DNA of 64,000 bases from Bin55 sp009840545 (GTDB lineage Bacteria; Pseudomonadota; Gammaproteobacteria; Pseudomonadales; Azotimanducaceae): the NCBI GenBank assembly GCA_965208815.1, contig OZ242357.1:558001-622000 (forward strand), read 5' to 3'. The translations under genes and the position numbers were made by a program. The first letter of the stretch is position 1, and each line of letters opens with the position of its first letter. Shown here piece after piece: positions 41,864-50,278 of this stretch. The notes below the pieces were generated by a model that was not told the origin of the DNA, did not search any database, and was given only the letters and a program-made list of their open reading frames with translations.

Positions 41864-41876
41864 CTACAGCCCTCAT
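41864..41876 (-). promoter_or_regulatory. Shine-Dalgarno that decides the ATT start of argS
   Basis: Minus strand ATGAGGGCTGTAG leads into ATT. GAGGG (41874-41870) is six bases before the ATT and overlaps the stop of the upstream gene. The ATG overlapping that stop (41876) would give only MRAVD and then TAA, and has no Shine-Dalgarno before it, so it cannot be the argS start. Confidence 0.7.
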
Positions 41877-42508
41877 TTGGCTATCTGAATTTTGGTCGCA
41901 ACCGGTCCTCGATCGCCTTCACGTATTTCATAGGTCACCGCAAGATCCTTTTCTATGTTCTTGTCGTCTAAACCAGGATCGAGGTTGGTCTTGTGAAAAA
42001 AGGCCTGTTTGCCGTCGTCTCCCCGAATAAATCCATACGATTGCCGTTGCGAGTACGACTTGACCTGACCTCGGATTCTTGCGGTTTTTGGACCTTGGGT
42101 CCGTTCCGACTTAGATGTAGCTCTAGGACGTCTTTCAGGTCGTGATCTAGCTTTGCCCGATTGATCGGCAGACTTTGTATTCTCTTCACGATCCGAAGAC
42201 TTTTGGGGTCTACGAGAACGGTTTTGTCCACCTTGGTTGGGTCCTCTTCTTGGTTGGCCGGTCGATGTACGGGTTGCCTCTGACGATCTTTCGCCTTTTC
42301 CATCCTTTCGGTCTCTTGCCACGTTGGTAAGAACGCGGCGTGTGAACATATACACCAAGAGACCGGAGCACATGCATGACAGAAAGACCAAACTTGACAT
42401 GATGATGAAGTTCCCTGGCAGAAATCTCAAGGTGATCTCAGCAACCAACGCACTCCAAAACAACCCCACACCTATGAGGCCGAAAACCAGCAATAGCTTC
42501 TTATTCAT
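41873..42508 (-). CDS. membrane-anchored cold-shock-domain protein
   Basis: A 211-residue protein in three parts. Residues ~1-60 hold two membrane helices (LLLVFGLIGVGLFWSALVAE; FIIMSSLVFLSCMCSGLLVY). Residues ~60-140 are a basic, disordered linker rich in Arg, Ser, Gln. Residues ~143-208 form a cold-shock domain (GQVKSYSQRQSYGFIRGDDG, QAFFHKTNL) with RNP1-like YGFIRG and RNP2-like AFFHK motifs. The likely role is binding RNA at the inner membrane. Its stop TGA supplies part of the argS Shine-Dalgarno, so the two genes are coupled. Confidence 0.85.
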   Translation of the reverse strand: MNKKLLLVFGLIGVGLFWSALVAEITLRFLPGNFIIMSSLVFLSCMCSGLLVYMFTRRVLTNVARDRKDGKGERSSEATRTSTGQPRRGPNQGGQNRSRRPQKSSDREENTKSADQSGKARSRPERRPRATSKSERTQGPKTARIRGQVKSYSQRQSYGFIRGDDGKQAFFHKTNLDPGLDDKNIEKDLAVTYEIREGDRGPVATKIQIAK

Positions 42509-42543
42509 TCGACGTTTTCTTTAAATTTAAGTTGACAAACTAA

Positions 42544-42575
42544 TTGGGCTTTCTGTCCATAGAAACGTAGCCCAA
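42544..42575 (-). terminator. stem-loop downstream of the cyclophilin gene
   Basis: TTGGGCT and AGCCCAA pair (7 bp), with an additional inner TTCT/AGAA pairing around GTCCAT. On the minus strand it lies 9 bases after the ppiA stop and is followed by TTAGTTT. Plausible rho-independent terminator with a weak U-tract. Confidence 0.45.
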
Positions 42576-42583
42576 ATGAGCCT

Positions 42584-43258
42584 TTAGTCGCGGAATTGCG
42601 CTGCCTGTGTTATCACGACGGTGTCAACGGGATAATTCTCGAGTTCTAAACCGTTGATGACTTGCGTCTTAGTTCGCAAGTTCTCGATTTCGTGAACCAC
42701 TTTCATACCACGAGTTACTTTTCCGAATACGGTATAGCCCGCTTTGCCTTCGGACTCGGAATAGTTGAGCATATGATTGTTCTTAGTGTTAATAAAGAAA
42801 TCTGCCGACGCAGAGTCCGGGTCGTCGTATCTCGCCATCGCGATGGTGCCCTTGCTATTCTTGACCCCATTCATGGCTTCGTTCTTTACTGTTTCTGTCA
42901 CGTCGCGAGAATTCAGGTCTTGGTCCCAGGAACCTGCTTGTATAACGAATCCCTTGTGCGCCCGATGAAATATGATGCCGTCGTAGTGTCCATCGTCCAC
43001 TAACGACAGAAAGTGCTTTACAGTCAGCGGCGCTTTATCTGCAAAGAGCTCTAGCATTATCGTTCCATGCGATGTATCGAGAAGCACCTTTGGGTTTTCC
43101 TGTTTTGACTCTTTCAAATTGTTATTCTCAGAAGACTCTTGGGATTCTTCTGCATTGCCCTCCATTGCTTGTTCCACGTCGGAGTCTGTCTCATCGGATG
43201 CAATGCCAAACGTAAAAATTGCTAAGACAAGCCCGAGTGCGAATCGTGTTGTATTCAT
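42584..43258 (-). CDS. ppiA: periplasmic peptidyl-prolyl cis-trans isomerase (cyclophilin)
   Basis: A 224-residue protein. A signal peptide (TRFALGLVLAIFTFGIA) and an acidic Ser/Glu/Asn-rich spacer (~residues 22-55) are followed by the cyclophilin domain: VLLDTSHGTIMLELFADKAP, IIFHRAHKGFVIQAG, the SASADFFINTKNN block and GKAGYTVFGKVTRGMKVV. The catalytic Arg is in FHRAHKGFVIQ and the Phe in ADFFIN. It helps periplasmic proteins fold. The acidic spacer is unusual compared with E. coli PpiA. Divergent from apbE with a 90-base promoter region. Confidence 0.92.
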   Translation of the reverse strand: MNTTRFALGLVLAIFTFGIASDETDSDVEQAMEGNAEESQESSENNNLKESKQENPKVLLDTSHGTIMLELFADKAPLTVKHFLSLVDDGHYDGIIFHRAHKGFVIQAGSWDQDLNSRDVTETVKNEAMNGVKNSKGTIAMARYDDPDSASADFFINTKNNHMLNYSESEGKAGYTVFGKVTRGMKVVHEIENLRTKTQVINGLELENYPVDTVVITQAAQFRD

Positions 43259-43347
43259 GAGTAAATTGTAGTTCCTCGTGTGTAATCGAATTGCGCAAAG
43301 TACACAATCCCTAGTTCAAGACTACTCGATTGCTGATTAGTTTCACG

Positions 43348-44373
43348 ATGTGCATTGCAGAAGAACAAAGAATTCACTATTCCAAGTCTTTTTACTCTCC
43401 GTTCTGGATTCTGCCAATAGCAGCTCTGCTGACGGCATGCGACTTCGCCGGCTACGAGTCTTATGGCGGCTCAACGATGGGAACTTACTACCGTGTAGTT
43501 GCTGACTGCCAGAAAACACTCTCACTTTCCGAGATTACCGAAGCTTTGAGTTCGGTTGACGAGGAAATGTCGAACTACCGATTTGACTCGACTGTGCAGC
43601 AATTCAATCGATCTCCCGCGGAGTCCTGGTTTGGTGTCGACGAATCACTCGTCCACGTTGTATCCGTTGCATACGACGTTAGTCGGCTAACTTCGGGTCG
43701 ATTTGACATTAGTATTGAACCGCTCGTCTCTGCATGGGGATTTGGAGCCACCAAAGTAGCTACTAGACCGTCAAACGAGACAATTGAGGCGCTATTGAAA
43801 CAAGTGGATTACCGCGCTTTGGAGTTTCGAAACAGCCCACCAGGTCTCCGAAAGAAACGCCCGCTAACTATTGATCTGTCCGGCATAGCAAAGGGGTTCG
43901 GCGTAGACGTGCTCGCCGAGTTGTTAGATCAGTCCGACTGTGAGAATTACCTTGTTGAAATTGGCGGTGAGTTGCGAGTGAAGGGAGTTAACCAAGCAAA
44001 TCGTTCTTGGCAGATTGGGATTGAGAATCCGTCGGGTGGCGGAGTCCAAACAAAAATCTTAATGCCCCGGGGATCACTTGCCACCACGGGAGACTATAGA
44101 AACTATCGCATATTTGACGGAGAGTCCTATCCTCATGTCTTGGATGCTACGACAGGGTACCCGGTTGATCACAACGTGGCGAGCGTTACAGTTCACATGC
44201 CAACGGCAATAGAAGCGGATGCAATTGCCACGGCGTTGTTTGTACTGGGAGAGGAGGGACTCGAACTGGCAACCGCACACGACATAGCAGCTTTGTTTCT
44301 TACTTGGAATGAGGAAACTCAGCGTTTCGTGCAGGAAACCACTCCCAAAATGAAGCTACTACTCGATGACTGA
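43348..44373 (+). CDS. apbE: FAD:protein FMN transferase (ApbE), lipoprotein
   Basis: ApbE attaches FMN from FAD to Thr residues of proteins such as NqrB/NqrC and RnfG outside the cytoplasmic membrane. The N-terminus carries a lipobox (IAALLTAC), and the mature protein has the GGSTMGTYYRV start, SNYRFDSTVQQFNRS, the RFDISIEPLVSAWGFG segment, DLSGIAKGFGVD, and the Mg/FAD site region DATTGYPVDHNVASVTV and AIEADAIATALFVLG. 341 residues from ATG 43348, normal length; a TTG at 43330 is in frame upstream. No target gene is next to it. Confidence 0.94.
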   Translation: MCIAEEQRIHYSKSFYSPFWILPIAALLTACDFAGYESYGGSTMGTYYRVVADCQKTLSLSEITEALSSVDEEMSNYRFDSTVQQFNRSPAESWFGVDESLVHVVSVAYDVSRLTSGRFDISIEPLVSAWGFGATKVATRPSNETIEALLKQVDYRALEFRNSPPGLRKKRPLTIDLSGIAKGFGVDVLAELLDQSDCENYLVEIGGELRVKGVNQANRSWQIGIENPSGGGVQTKILMPRGSLATTGDYRNYRIFDGESYPHVLDATTGYPVDHNVASVTVHMPTAIEADAIATALFVLGEEGLELATAHDIAALFLTWNEETQRFVQETTPKMKLLLDD

Positions 44374-44746
44374 CAAACGGGTCTCGCTAGTAGTGCTAGG
44401 ACAAAGCTAGAATCGAGCTGGAAAGAATTCTCTCGACTAGCTGATGACTATTGGGTGTAATGAGGAGCTCTAGGCGGCAGAAACGCCATATCTAACATCG
44501 CCGTGGCGTGGATTCACCAGGAAGGCTGGGGAATACAGAGGTGCAATGTCCACTGCATTCTTAGGAGGAAACCATGTGAGAAGAGTCGAAACCACAACCA
44601 CGACGATGATTGATCTGCAAGATTACGCAGTATTGTGGCGAATGAATCTGAATAAGTAACGGAAGGAAAATGGACATATTCAGGAGAAAGAGTATGCCGA
44701 GCCTGCTTTATTGAAGCTAAGTTACAAGACGGCTGTCTGATATCAC
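44374..44746. other. 373-bp gap before lolC with two small candidate ORFs
   Basis: Contains a 27-codon ORF with a perfect AGGAGG (annotated separately) and a shorter frame near 44670-44714 with AGGAGA before an internal ATG. The lolCDE promoter must lie here; I see no obvious -35/-10 pair. Confidence 0.5.
44576..44659 (+). CDS. 27-residue candidate leader peptide with five consecutive Thr codons
   Basis: GTG 44576 follows AGGAGG (44563-44568) at a seven-base spacing. The frame reads MRRVETTTTTMIDLQDYAVL then WRMNLNK and stops at 44657-44659. An ATG-TGA start-stop lies two bases earlier at the same ribosome site. The run of Thr codons recalls amino-acid leader peptides such as ThrL, but the downstream genes are lolCDE, not threonine genes, and I see no attenuator hairpin pair. 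It may be a small protein or chance. Confidence 0.4.
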   Translation: MRRVETTTTTMIDLQDYAVLWRMNLNK

Positions 44747-46054
44747 ATGAAGTTACCACTGCCTCTCTTGATCGGTATTCGCTATGTGCTGTCCCCCCGC
44801 GATTTTCTATCCTCGATTGCGTCTTTGGCTGTTGCGGGTCTCTCACTTTCAATCGCAATTCTCGTGGTCGTTCAGGCGGTTCTCACAGGTTTCGAGTACG
44901 AGCTTCGAGAGCGAATTTTGGGAATCCTGCCGCACATCACAATTGAAACGAAAAAGAGATTCTTTGCTGATGAGGAATTCCTCCGCGACGTTTCCCAGAT
45001 CGAGGGGGTAATAGGTGTCAGTTCTGTGGTCGAAGACGTTGCATTGCTTGTTGTTCCATCTCGAGAGCCGTTTGAACGTTCTAGCAATGGGTCAGTAGGA
45101 GGAGTTAACTCGGGTTCTCGCACTCGAGCCAGAGGCGAACCCATCCTCGTTCAAGGGATCGACCCGCACCAACACAACAACGCATCGGCATTGTTGGATT
45201 TTGTAGCAGACGATGACTTGGCAAGGCTCCTGCCAGGATCATTCGGTGTTCTAGTGGGAAGCGTTACAGCAAAGCGGCTTGGTATTTCAAGAGGCGACGT
45301 AGTAACGCTGGTTGTCCGCAAGACTCAGGTGTCTCTGGCCGGCTATATTCCGCGACAAAAGACTGTAAGAGTTTTGGCGGTGCTCGAGACCGGATCCTTC
45401 ATGGATCGAAATAGAGTCTACATGCACTTTGCTGATGCTAGCCGCTTGTACCGAACGAATGGGCACGCCACGTCCTACCAAGTTCGCATCGAAGATCCCT
45501 ACCAAGCCAAGCATTTGGCAGGTGTTGTCCGGTCGAGATTGCTCGATCGCAATCAGTTTGTTAGTTATTGGTCATCCGAGTATCAATTCGGATATCTTCA
45601 TCAAGCGATTATGGCTTCTCGCTTCATGCTTCTTCTCATTTTCTTGCTATTGGTGGCAGTCGCAGCTTTTAACCTCATTTCGACCGTAGCGATGATGGTC
45701 TCGGAACGTAGGCGAGACGTCGCGGTGCTGCGTACTTTGGGAGGCGACAGGAAGGTAATTTCGCTGGCGTTTCTCACGGCAGGAATGGCAATCTCACTTA
45801 TAGGTCTGTTTCTTGGGTGTGTTATTGGATTCGCAATCGGTTGGGTTTTAGAAATCGGATTTCCCTGGTTTCAGAAGTTGTTGAATGTGAATTTGTTGTC
45901 CGAGTACTTCGTACATTCGTTGCGAGTAGAGTTTGTACTTTCAGATCTCTTAACGGTATTTGTTATAGGGTTGATCCTGTGTTTCGTCGCGATACTTTCT
46001 CCTACTGTTCGAGCGGCAAGCATGAATCCCGCCGAGGTGTTGCGCTATGACTGA
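44747..46054 (+). CDS. lolC: lipoprotein-releasing ABC transporter permease LolC
   Basis: With LolD and LolE this inner-membrane permease extracts outer-membrane lipoproteins and hands them to LolA. Four membrane segments: one near residues 20-50 (SIASLAVAGLSLSIAILVVV), three at the C-terminus (FMLLLIFLLLVAVAAFNLIS; ISLIGLFLGCVIGFAIGW; LTVFVIGLILCFVAILSP), with a large periplasmic domain between. The family motifs GIRYVLSPR, LVQGIDP and the ending ASMNPAEVLRYD are present. At 435 residues it is longer than usual because of a Ser/Gly/Arg-rich insert (SSNGSVGGVNSGSRTRARG). Confidence 0.92.
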   Translation: MKLPLPLLIGIRYVLSPRDFLSSIASLAVAGLSLSIAILVVVQAVLTGFEYELRERILGILPHITIETKKRFFADEEFLRDVSQIEGVIGVSSVVEDVALLVVPSREPFERSSNGSVGGVNSGSRTRARGEPILVQGIDPHQHNNASALLDFVADDDLARLLPGSFGVLVGSVTAKRLGISRGDVVTLVVRKTQVSLAGYIPRQKTVRVLAVLETGSFMDRNRVYMHFADASRLYRTNGHATSYQVRIEDPYQAKHLAGVVRSRLLDRNQFVSYWSSEYQFGYLHQAIMASRFMLLLIFLLLVAVAAFNLISTVAMMVSERRRDVAVLRTLGGDRKVISLAFLTAGMAISLIGLFLGCVIGFAIGWVLEIGFPWFQKLLNVNLLSEYFVHSLRVEFVLSDLLTVFVIGLILCFVAILSPTVRAASMNPAEVLRYD

Positions 46055-46733
46055 CGTAATTGTTGCTAAGTCCGTGCAGAAGTCCTATAGAGATGGCGAG
46101 ACTGAACTTGAGATCCTCAAAGATGTAAACCTGAGAGTGAAGGAAGGCGAGCAACTCGCCATACTCGGTAGATCGGGTTCTGGCAAGAGCACATTACTTC
46201 ACATATTGGCTGGACTGGACGATTTGGATTCTGGGGAAGTGGAGGTCGCAAGTCGGTCAATGAACAAGGCAAACTCGTCCAGCCGCGCAAAGATACGAAG
46301 TGAGTCGATGGGATTCGTGTACCAATTTCACCATCTATTGCCCGAGTTCACAGCTGTGGAAAACGTTGCCATGCCGCTGTGGATCAAAGGTGGACCCGAG
46401 CGCAAGACGGCTGAAGATCGTGCAGTCCAATTGCTCGAGGCAGTGGGACTGTCGGATCGGCTCAAGCACATGCCGCACAAACTCTCAGGTGGCGAAAAGC
46501 AACGAGTTGCTGTTGCCAGAGCTTTGGTTGTTGATCCTGTCGTTGTACTAGGCGATGAATTGACTGGCAATCTTGATGCATTCAACGCGGAAGGTGTCTT
46601 GCAACTGCTCGAATCAATACGTGACCGTGTTCGTACGGCGTTTGTCGTAGTAACACATGATTCATCAGTAGCACAACGAATGGAACGTACCCTGTGGCTT
46701 GATGAGGGCGTCCTGCAAGATCATGCGCCCTAA
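46047..46733 (+). CDS. lolD: lipoprotein-releasing ABC transporter ATPase LolD
   Basis: A 228-residue ABC ATPase powering lipoprotein release. Walker A GRSGSGKSTLLHIL, Q-loop MGFVYQFHHLLPEFTAVENV, signature LSGGEKQRVAVARAL, Walker B VVVLGDELTGNLD, H-loop VVTHD. The usual DEPTGNLD reads DELTGNLD here (Pro to Leu). It overlaps lolC by eight bases and lolE by eleven, so the three are translated together. Confidence 0.95.
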   Translation: MTDVIVAKSVQKSYRDGETELEILKDVNLRVKEGEQLAILGRSGSGKSTLLHILAGLDDLDSGEVEVASRSMNKANSSSRAKIRSESMGFVYQFHHLLPEFTAVENVAMPLWIKGGPERKTAEDRAVQLLEAVGLSDRLKHMPHKLSGGEKQRVAVARALVVDPVVVLGDELTGNLDAFNAEGVLQLLESIRDRVRTAFVVVTHDSSVAQRMERTLWLDEGVLQDHAP

Positions 46734-47907
46734 ATCCAAGTTTGGGCTAGCCCTTTGGATGGGATTGAGATACGTTCGCTCTCGGAATCGAGGTGTGAGC
46801 AGATCGATCAATTGGGTTTCTTTTGGTGGGATTGTCTTGGGCATTACGTTGTTGCTCGTTGTAGTAGCTGTACAAAATGGACTGTTTCGCGATGCGGAGC
46901 GAAGAGTCCTTGATGTGGTTCCTCACGTGACAGTTCCTAGCGAGAGTGCTACTCCCAGCTATATCAAGTCATTACGCGAGTCCAATAAGATCGTGAGTGT
47001 CGTGAGGTTTGCCGAGCTGTCGGCACTGTTGACGGTGGACGGTTACTCAACTAGCGTGGTGGTCTACGCCGTAGATTCTTCTGCGGAATTTGATGCGATG
47101 ACTAGCCGACACATTCGGGGTCAACAAGAAAATGGTGCTGCGTTAAACCCACACACTATACCTTTGGGAAGCATCGTTAGCGGAGAGTCATTTGGGCTCA
47201 CATTTCCCGTCGTTACAGACGAAGGCTTAAAGGTTGAACGAAAATGGTTTCGTTGGACAGCGGATGTAACGAACAACGCCGGATTGTCGTTTCCGCTTGT
47301 CGTGTTGCACGTTTCCGACTTGGTTCAACGCGGCGTGCTGGACCCCGATCAAATCGATTGGCGTGTTACGCTGAATAATCCGTGGGAAGCTGACGCCATG
47401 TTTGCCGACATTCCGCGTGCACTCACATGGAGCCAAGTTCACGCTGAGTACTTCAGGGCATTGGGTCTGGAAAAAACCATCACTTTTGTCCTGCTCACAT
47501 TTGTCATTGCTCTTGCTTCGTTGAATATTGTTTCGGGACAGGCAATGCTCATAAACTCGAAGAAAACAGATATCGCGATTCTTAGAACATTAGGAGCGGA
47601 TCGGATAGTGCTAAATTTGGCATTCGCGATGCATGGACTAATAATCGTTGTAGCCGGAATCTTTGTGGGTGTTCTAGTGGGCATGGCAATCACCGAGACC
47701 TTCGAATACTTGCGAGACACATTTTTCTCTGTATTTCGTCCTACGCTTGATGTTGGTTCGCTTCGAGCCGTAAGTCCTTTCTTGCGTACATCTGATGTCG
47801 TCACAACGGTTACAGTTTCTTTCGCCATTTCGTGTTTGGGAGTTTTGCGACCATTAGCTCTCGTTCTAAAAACAAATCCCATCGATGCGCTTCATAGTCC
47901 GGCTTGA
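46723..47907 (+). CDS. lolE: lipoprotein-releasing ABC transporter permease LolE
   Basis: Second permease of LolCDE, 394 residues from ATG 46723; a start at 46699 would overlap lolD further. It has the N-terminal helix (WVSFGGIVLGITLLLVVVAV), a periplasmic domain, and three C-terminal helices ending RPLALVLKTNPIDALHSPA. It is more divergent than LolC: motifs GLRYVRSRNRG, RDAERRVLDVVPHVTV and DIAILRTLGADRIV are retained. LolC versus LolE assignment is by order (C-D-E) rather than by diagnostic residues. Confidence 0.88.
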   Translation: MRPKSKFGLALWMGLRYVRSRNRGVSRSINWVSFGGIVLGITLLLVVVAVQNGLFRDAERRVLDVVPHVTVPSESATPSYIKSLRESNKIVSVVRFAELSALLTVDGYSTSVVVYAVDSSAEFDAMTSRHIRGQQENGAALNPHTIPLGSIVSGESFGLTFPVVTDEGLKVERKWFRWTADVTNNAGLSFPLVVLHVSDLVQRGVLDPDQIDWRVTLNNPWEADAMFADIPRALTWSQVHAEYFRALGLEKTITFVLLTFVIALASLNIVSGQAMLINSKKTDIAILRTLGADRIVLNLAFAMHGLIIVVAGIFVGVLVGMAITETFEYLRDTFFSVFRPTLDVGSLRAVSPFLRTSDVVTTVTVSFAISCLGVLRPLALVLKTNPIDALHSPA

Positions 47908-48069
47908 CATCTTTGGTACGCAGGAACGGTCATTCTCTAGAGCTCGGGTGTCGTGGATATAGCAAACTGCATTGGAGAGTTTGATGCTCGACCCAGGATC
48001 AACTGGTCGGAGTGAGGCGATCAAAATTGGTGCTATAGAGTCAGATATGGTTAGTCAAGGCTATTGTTC

Positions 48070-48900
48070 ATGTTGAAAAAATGTTTATTTCTTGCTGGCG
48101 GTTACGGGACTCGATTCTTGCCGGCAACTAAAGCCATGCCTAAGGAGATGCTTCCCATCCTCGACAAGCCGCTGATTCAATACGGTGTCGAAGAGGCAGT
48201 TCAAGCTGGTCTTCACGAGATTGGATTCGTCACAGGCCGTGGCAAGCGGGCGATTGAAGATCACTTTGACTCAAATTTCGAACTTGAGAATCGAATTAAG
48301 GGCACGAGTCGAGAAGAGGCGTTACAAACTTTAGAAGAGCTTATCGATACCTGTACGATTGCGTATACACGGCAAGGGGAAATTCTCGGGACGGGGCATG
48401 CAGTTCTATGCGGACGTCTTCTCATGGGGCATGAACCGTTTGGGGTTGTACTCGCCGATGACCTCTGCCTAAACGAAGGGCTCGGAGTATTGGCGCAACT
48501 CGTTGAAGTCTATAGAAAATATGAGTGTTGCGTAGTCGCGGTCGAGCAGGTTCCTGTGGAACTAACAAACAAGTACGGAATCATTGACGGTGTAGAACAA
48601 GAAGATGGAACCTACCTTGTGAACGAGTTGGTAGAAAAGCCTGAACCTGAGAATGCACCGAGCCGATTGGGTATTGTCGGGAGATACATATTGGTCCCCA
48701 AGATTTTTGATGAACTTGAGAGAACTGAACCTGGCTACGGAGGTGAAATTCAACTGACAGATGCATTGAACGCGCTAGCTCGAACAGACCGAATAGTTGC
48801 GTGTGCGTTTGATGGAATACGGTTTGATTGCGGTTCGATCGAGGGGTTTGTAGAAGCTACCAACTATTGCTTGCAGAAGCGACAGGGTCACCAGCCGTAG
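48070..48900 (+). CDS. galU: UTP-glucose-1-phosphate uridylyltransferase
   Basis: GalU makes UDP-glucose for lipopolysaccharide, capsule and galactose metabolism. The nucleotidyltransferase signature is at the start: LFLAGGYGTRFLPATKAMPK EMLPI (split here), where other GalU have AGLGTR. Further family segments: GFVTGRGKRAIEDHFD, GTGHAVLCGRLLMGHEPFGV, KPEPENAPSRLGIVGRYIL and FDCGSIEGFVEATNYC. 276 residues from ATG 48070, slightly short for the family but complete. It stands alone with an upstream gap of ~150 bases. Confidence 0.94.
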   Translation: MLKKCLFLAGGYGTRFLPATKAMPKEMLPILDKPLIQYGVEEAVQAGLHEIGFVTGRGKRAIEDHFDSNFELENRIKGTSREEALQTLEELIDTCTIAYTRQGEILGTGHAVLCGRLLMGHEPFGVVLADDLCLNEGLGVLAQLVEVYRKYECCVVAVEQVPVELTNKYGIIDGVEQEDGTYLVNELVEKPEPENAPSRLGIVGRYILVPKIFDELERTEPGYGGEIQLTDALNALARTDRIVACAFDGIRFDCGSIEGFVEATNYCLQKRQGHQP

Positions 48901-49231
48901 CTGTCCAAATTTGCTCAAGCCGGCGACTGAGTTCTGGCGCCGCTCACCAGCATTCAAGGCGCATTGGCGACTTGTGGGACAAACTGTATTTACGCACAAT
49001 GCCGGAATCTCAGTGTCCCCGACTACTCCGTTACTGTGGAGCCAGTGTGCCAGAGAGTAGGCAGGCAATCTACTGAACATCGGAAATTGCGCGAACACTG
49101 TGCATGCGCTTGAGAGTAGTGTGCAGAACACTTTGCTTCGCTCCAACTTGGATTTTGCGTGAACGACGATGGGCAATAACCTTCATTTGCGCGGACTATA
49201 ATTTCACGAAGCTTGTTTCCTCGTAGCGCTA
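48901..49231. other. 331-bp gap between galU and exbB
   Basis: No gene supported on either strand. It holds the promoter region of the exbB operon at its right end (TATAAT at 49197-49202). comEC, often placed before exbB in gammaproteobacteria, is not here. Confidence 0.5.
49197..49202 (+). promoter_or_regulatory. -10 element TATAAT before exbB
   Basis: A perfect TATAAT lies 30 bases before the exbB ATG at 49232. No good -35 match is seen 16-18 bases upstream, so the promoter call rests on the -10 alone. Confidence 0.4.
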
Positions 49232-49855
49232 ATGCTGGAACTAGTACGATCCGGCGGTTGGCTCCTGCTACCAATTCTCGTTTGTAGCCTTGTCGCCATC
49301 GCGATTTTCATTGAACGATGTTGGGTGCTCCGCACCTCTCGGGTTGCTCCCGCATCTCTGCTACGCGAGGTAGACGATCGTATTCGGAAACACGGATTTG
49401 TAGATAACAAGCTGCTTACGGAGTTTGAGAAGAGACCCCTGGGCATCATCTTGGCTGCTGGACTGAGAAAGTCTGAGTTTGGGATCGAGGCAACAAAGTC
49501 CGCTATGGAACAGGCTGCCAGTCAAGTGACAATTGAGTTGGAGCGATACCTTACAGCGCTCGGTACCGTGGCGTCAATTTCTCCGCTCTTGGGGCTGCTA
49601 GGGACGGTCATTGGCATGATTCAGGTATTTACTACCCTCGTTGCATCAGGAGGTGGAGATCCGACTTTGCTCGCGGGCGGAATTTCTCAAGCTCTCATTA
49701 CTACAGCATTCGGTATCTCAGTTGCAATTGTCGCGCTTGCTTGCCACCGCTACTTCTTGCGGCGGGTGGATAAGCTTGTCGTCTTACTCGAACAGCAAGC
49801 GGGATCTCTTGTCGACTTGCTCGTCAAGGGGTTGCACACGGAGACAGAAGAATGA
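49232..49855 (+). CDS. exbB: MotA/TolQ/ExbB proton channel family protein
   Basis: A 207-residue inner-membrane protein with three hydrophobic stretches: LLLPILVCSLVAIAIFIERC, the region YLTALGTVASISPLLGLLGTVIGMIQVF (split over two lines of sequence), and LITTAFGISVAIVALACHRY. The GLLGTVxGM motif is the core of ExbB/TolQ channels. With ExbD it converts proton flux into work, for TonB-type transport or similar. It is the first gene of an operon with exbD, msbA, lpxK and kdsB, an order known in pseudomonads and relatives; no TonB gene is adjacent. Confidence 0.93.
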   Translation: MLELVRSGGWLLLPILVCSLVAIAIFIERCWVLRTSRVAPASLLREVDDRIRKHGFVDNKLLTEFEKRPLGIILAAGLRKSEFGIEATKSAMEQAASQVTIELERYLTALGTVASISPLLGLLGTVIGMIQVFTTLVASGGGDPTLLAGGISQALITTAFGISVAIVALACHRYFLRRVDKLVVLLEQQAGSLVDLLVKGLHTETEE

Positions 49856-50265
49856 CTTTCCGGAGGCCGCGACGACCTGACGCAACGATTGAACTCACTC
49901 CGCTGATCGATGTGGTTTTCCTTCTATTGATTTTCTTCATGGTCACTTCGACGGCGGTGCGGGAAACAGTCTTGTCGGTAATACTGCCAGAAGCTCACGG
50001 AGAGTCCATGAGGAGCACGGAAACGGTCTTGGAAATTGTCGTTTCGGACCAAAACGAAATATGGATCGATGGGGAACTACTAGATGTTGTTTCCTACAGC
50101 TCCATTCAATCCCATCTGCGAGGAAACGATTCTTCCAATACCGATACGCACGTATTGATTCGAGGGGATGGAGAAGCCGATCACGCTACAGTAGTCTTAG
50201 TACTTGATGCTCTCGGCGGATTGGGCATGAACAACGTAAGGATTCTTGCCACGGAACCCGATTAA
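49852..50265 (+). CDS. exbD: ExbD/TolR family biopolymer transport protein
   Basis: A 137-residue protein with one membrane helix containing the essential Asp (ELTPLIDVVFLLLIFFMV) and a periplasmic domain ending MNNVRILATEPD. It partners the upstream ExbB-type channel. Its ATG overlaps the exbB stop (ATGA, 49852-49855). Confidence 0.93.
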   Translation: MTFRRPRRPDATIELTPLIDVVFLLLIFFMVTSTAVRETVLSVILPEAHGESMRSTETVLEIVVSDQNEIWIDGELLDVVSYSSIQSHLRGNDSSNTDTHVLIRGDGEADHATVVLVLDALGGLGMNNVRILATEPD

Positions 50266-50278
50266 CCGTGAGGCATTT

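Noticed and set aside
44574..44579. ATG-TGA start-stop as a gene
   Set aside because: Encodes nothing; noted only as part of the leader site.
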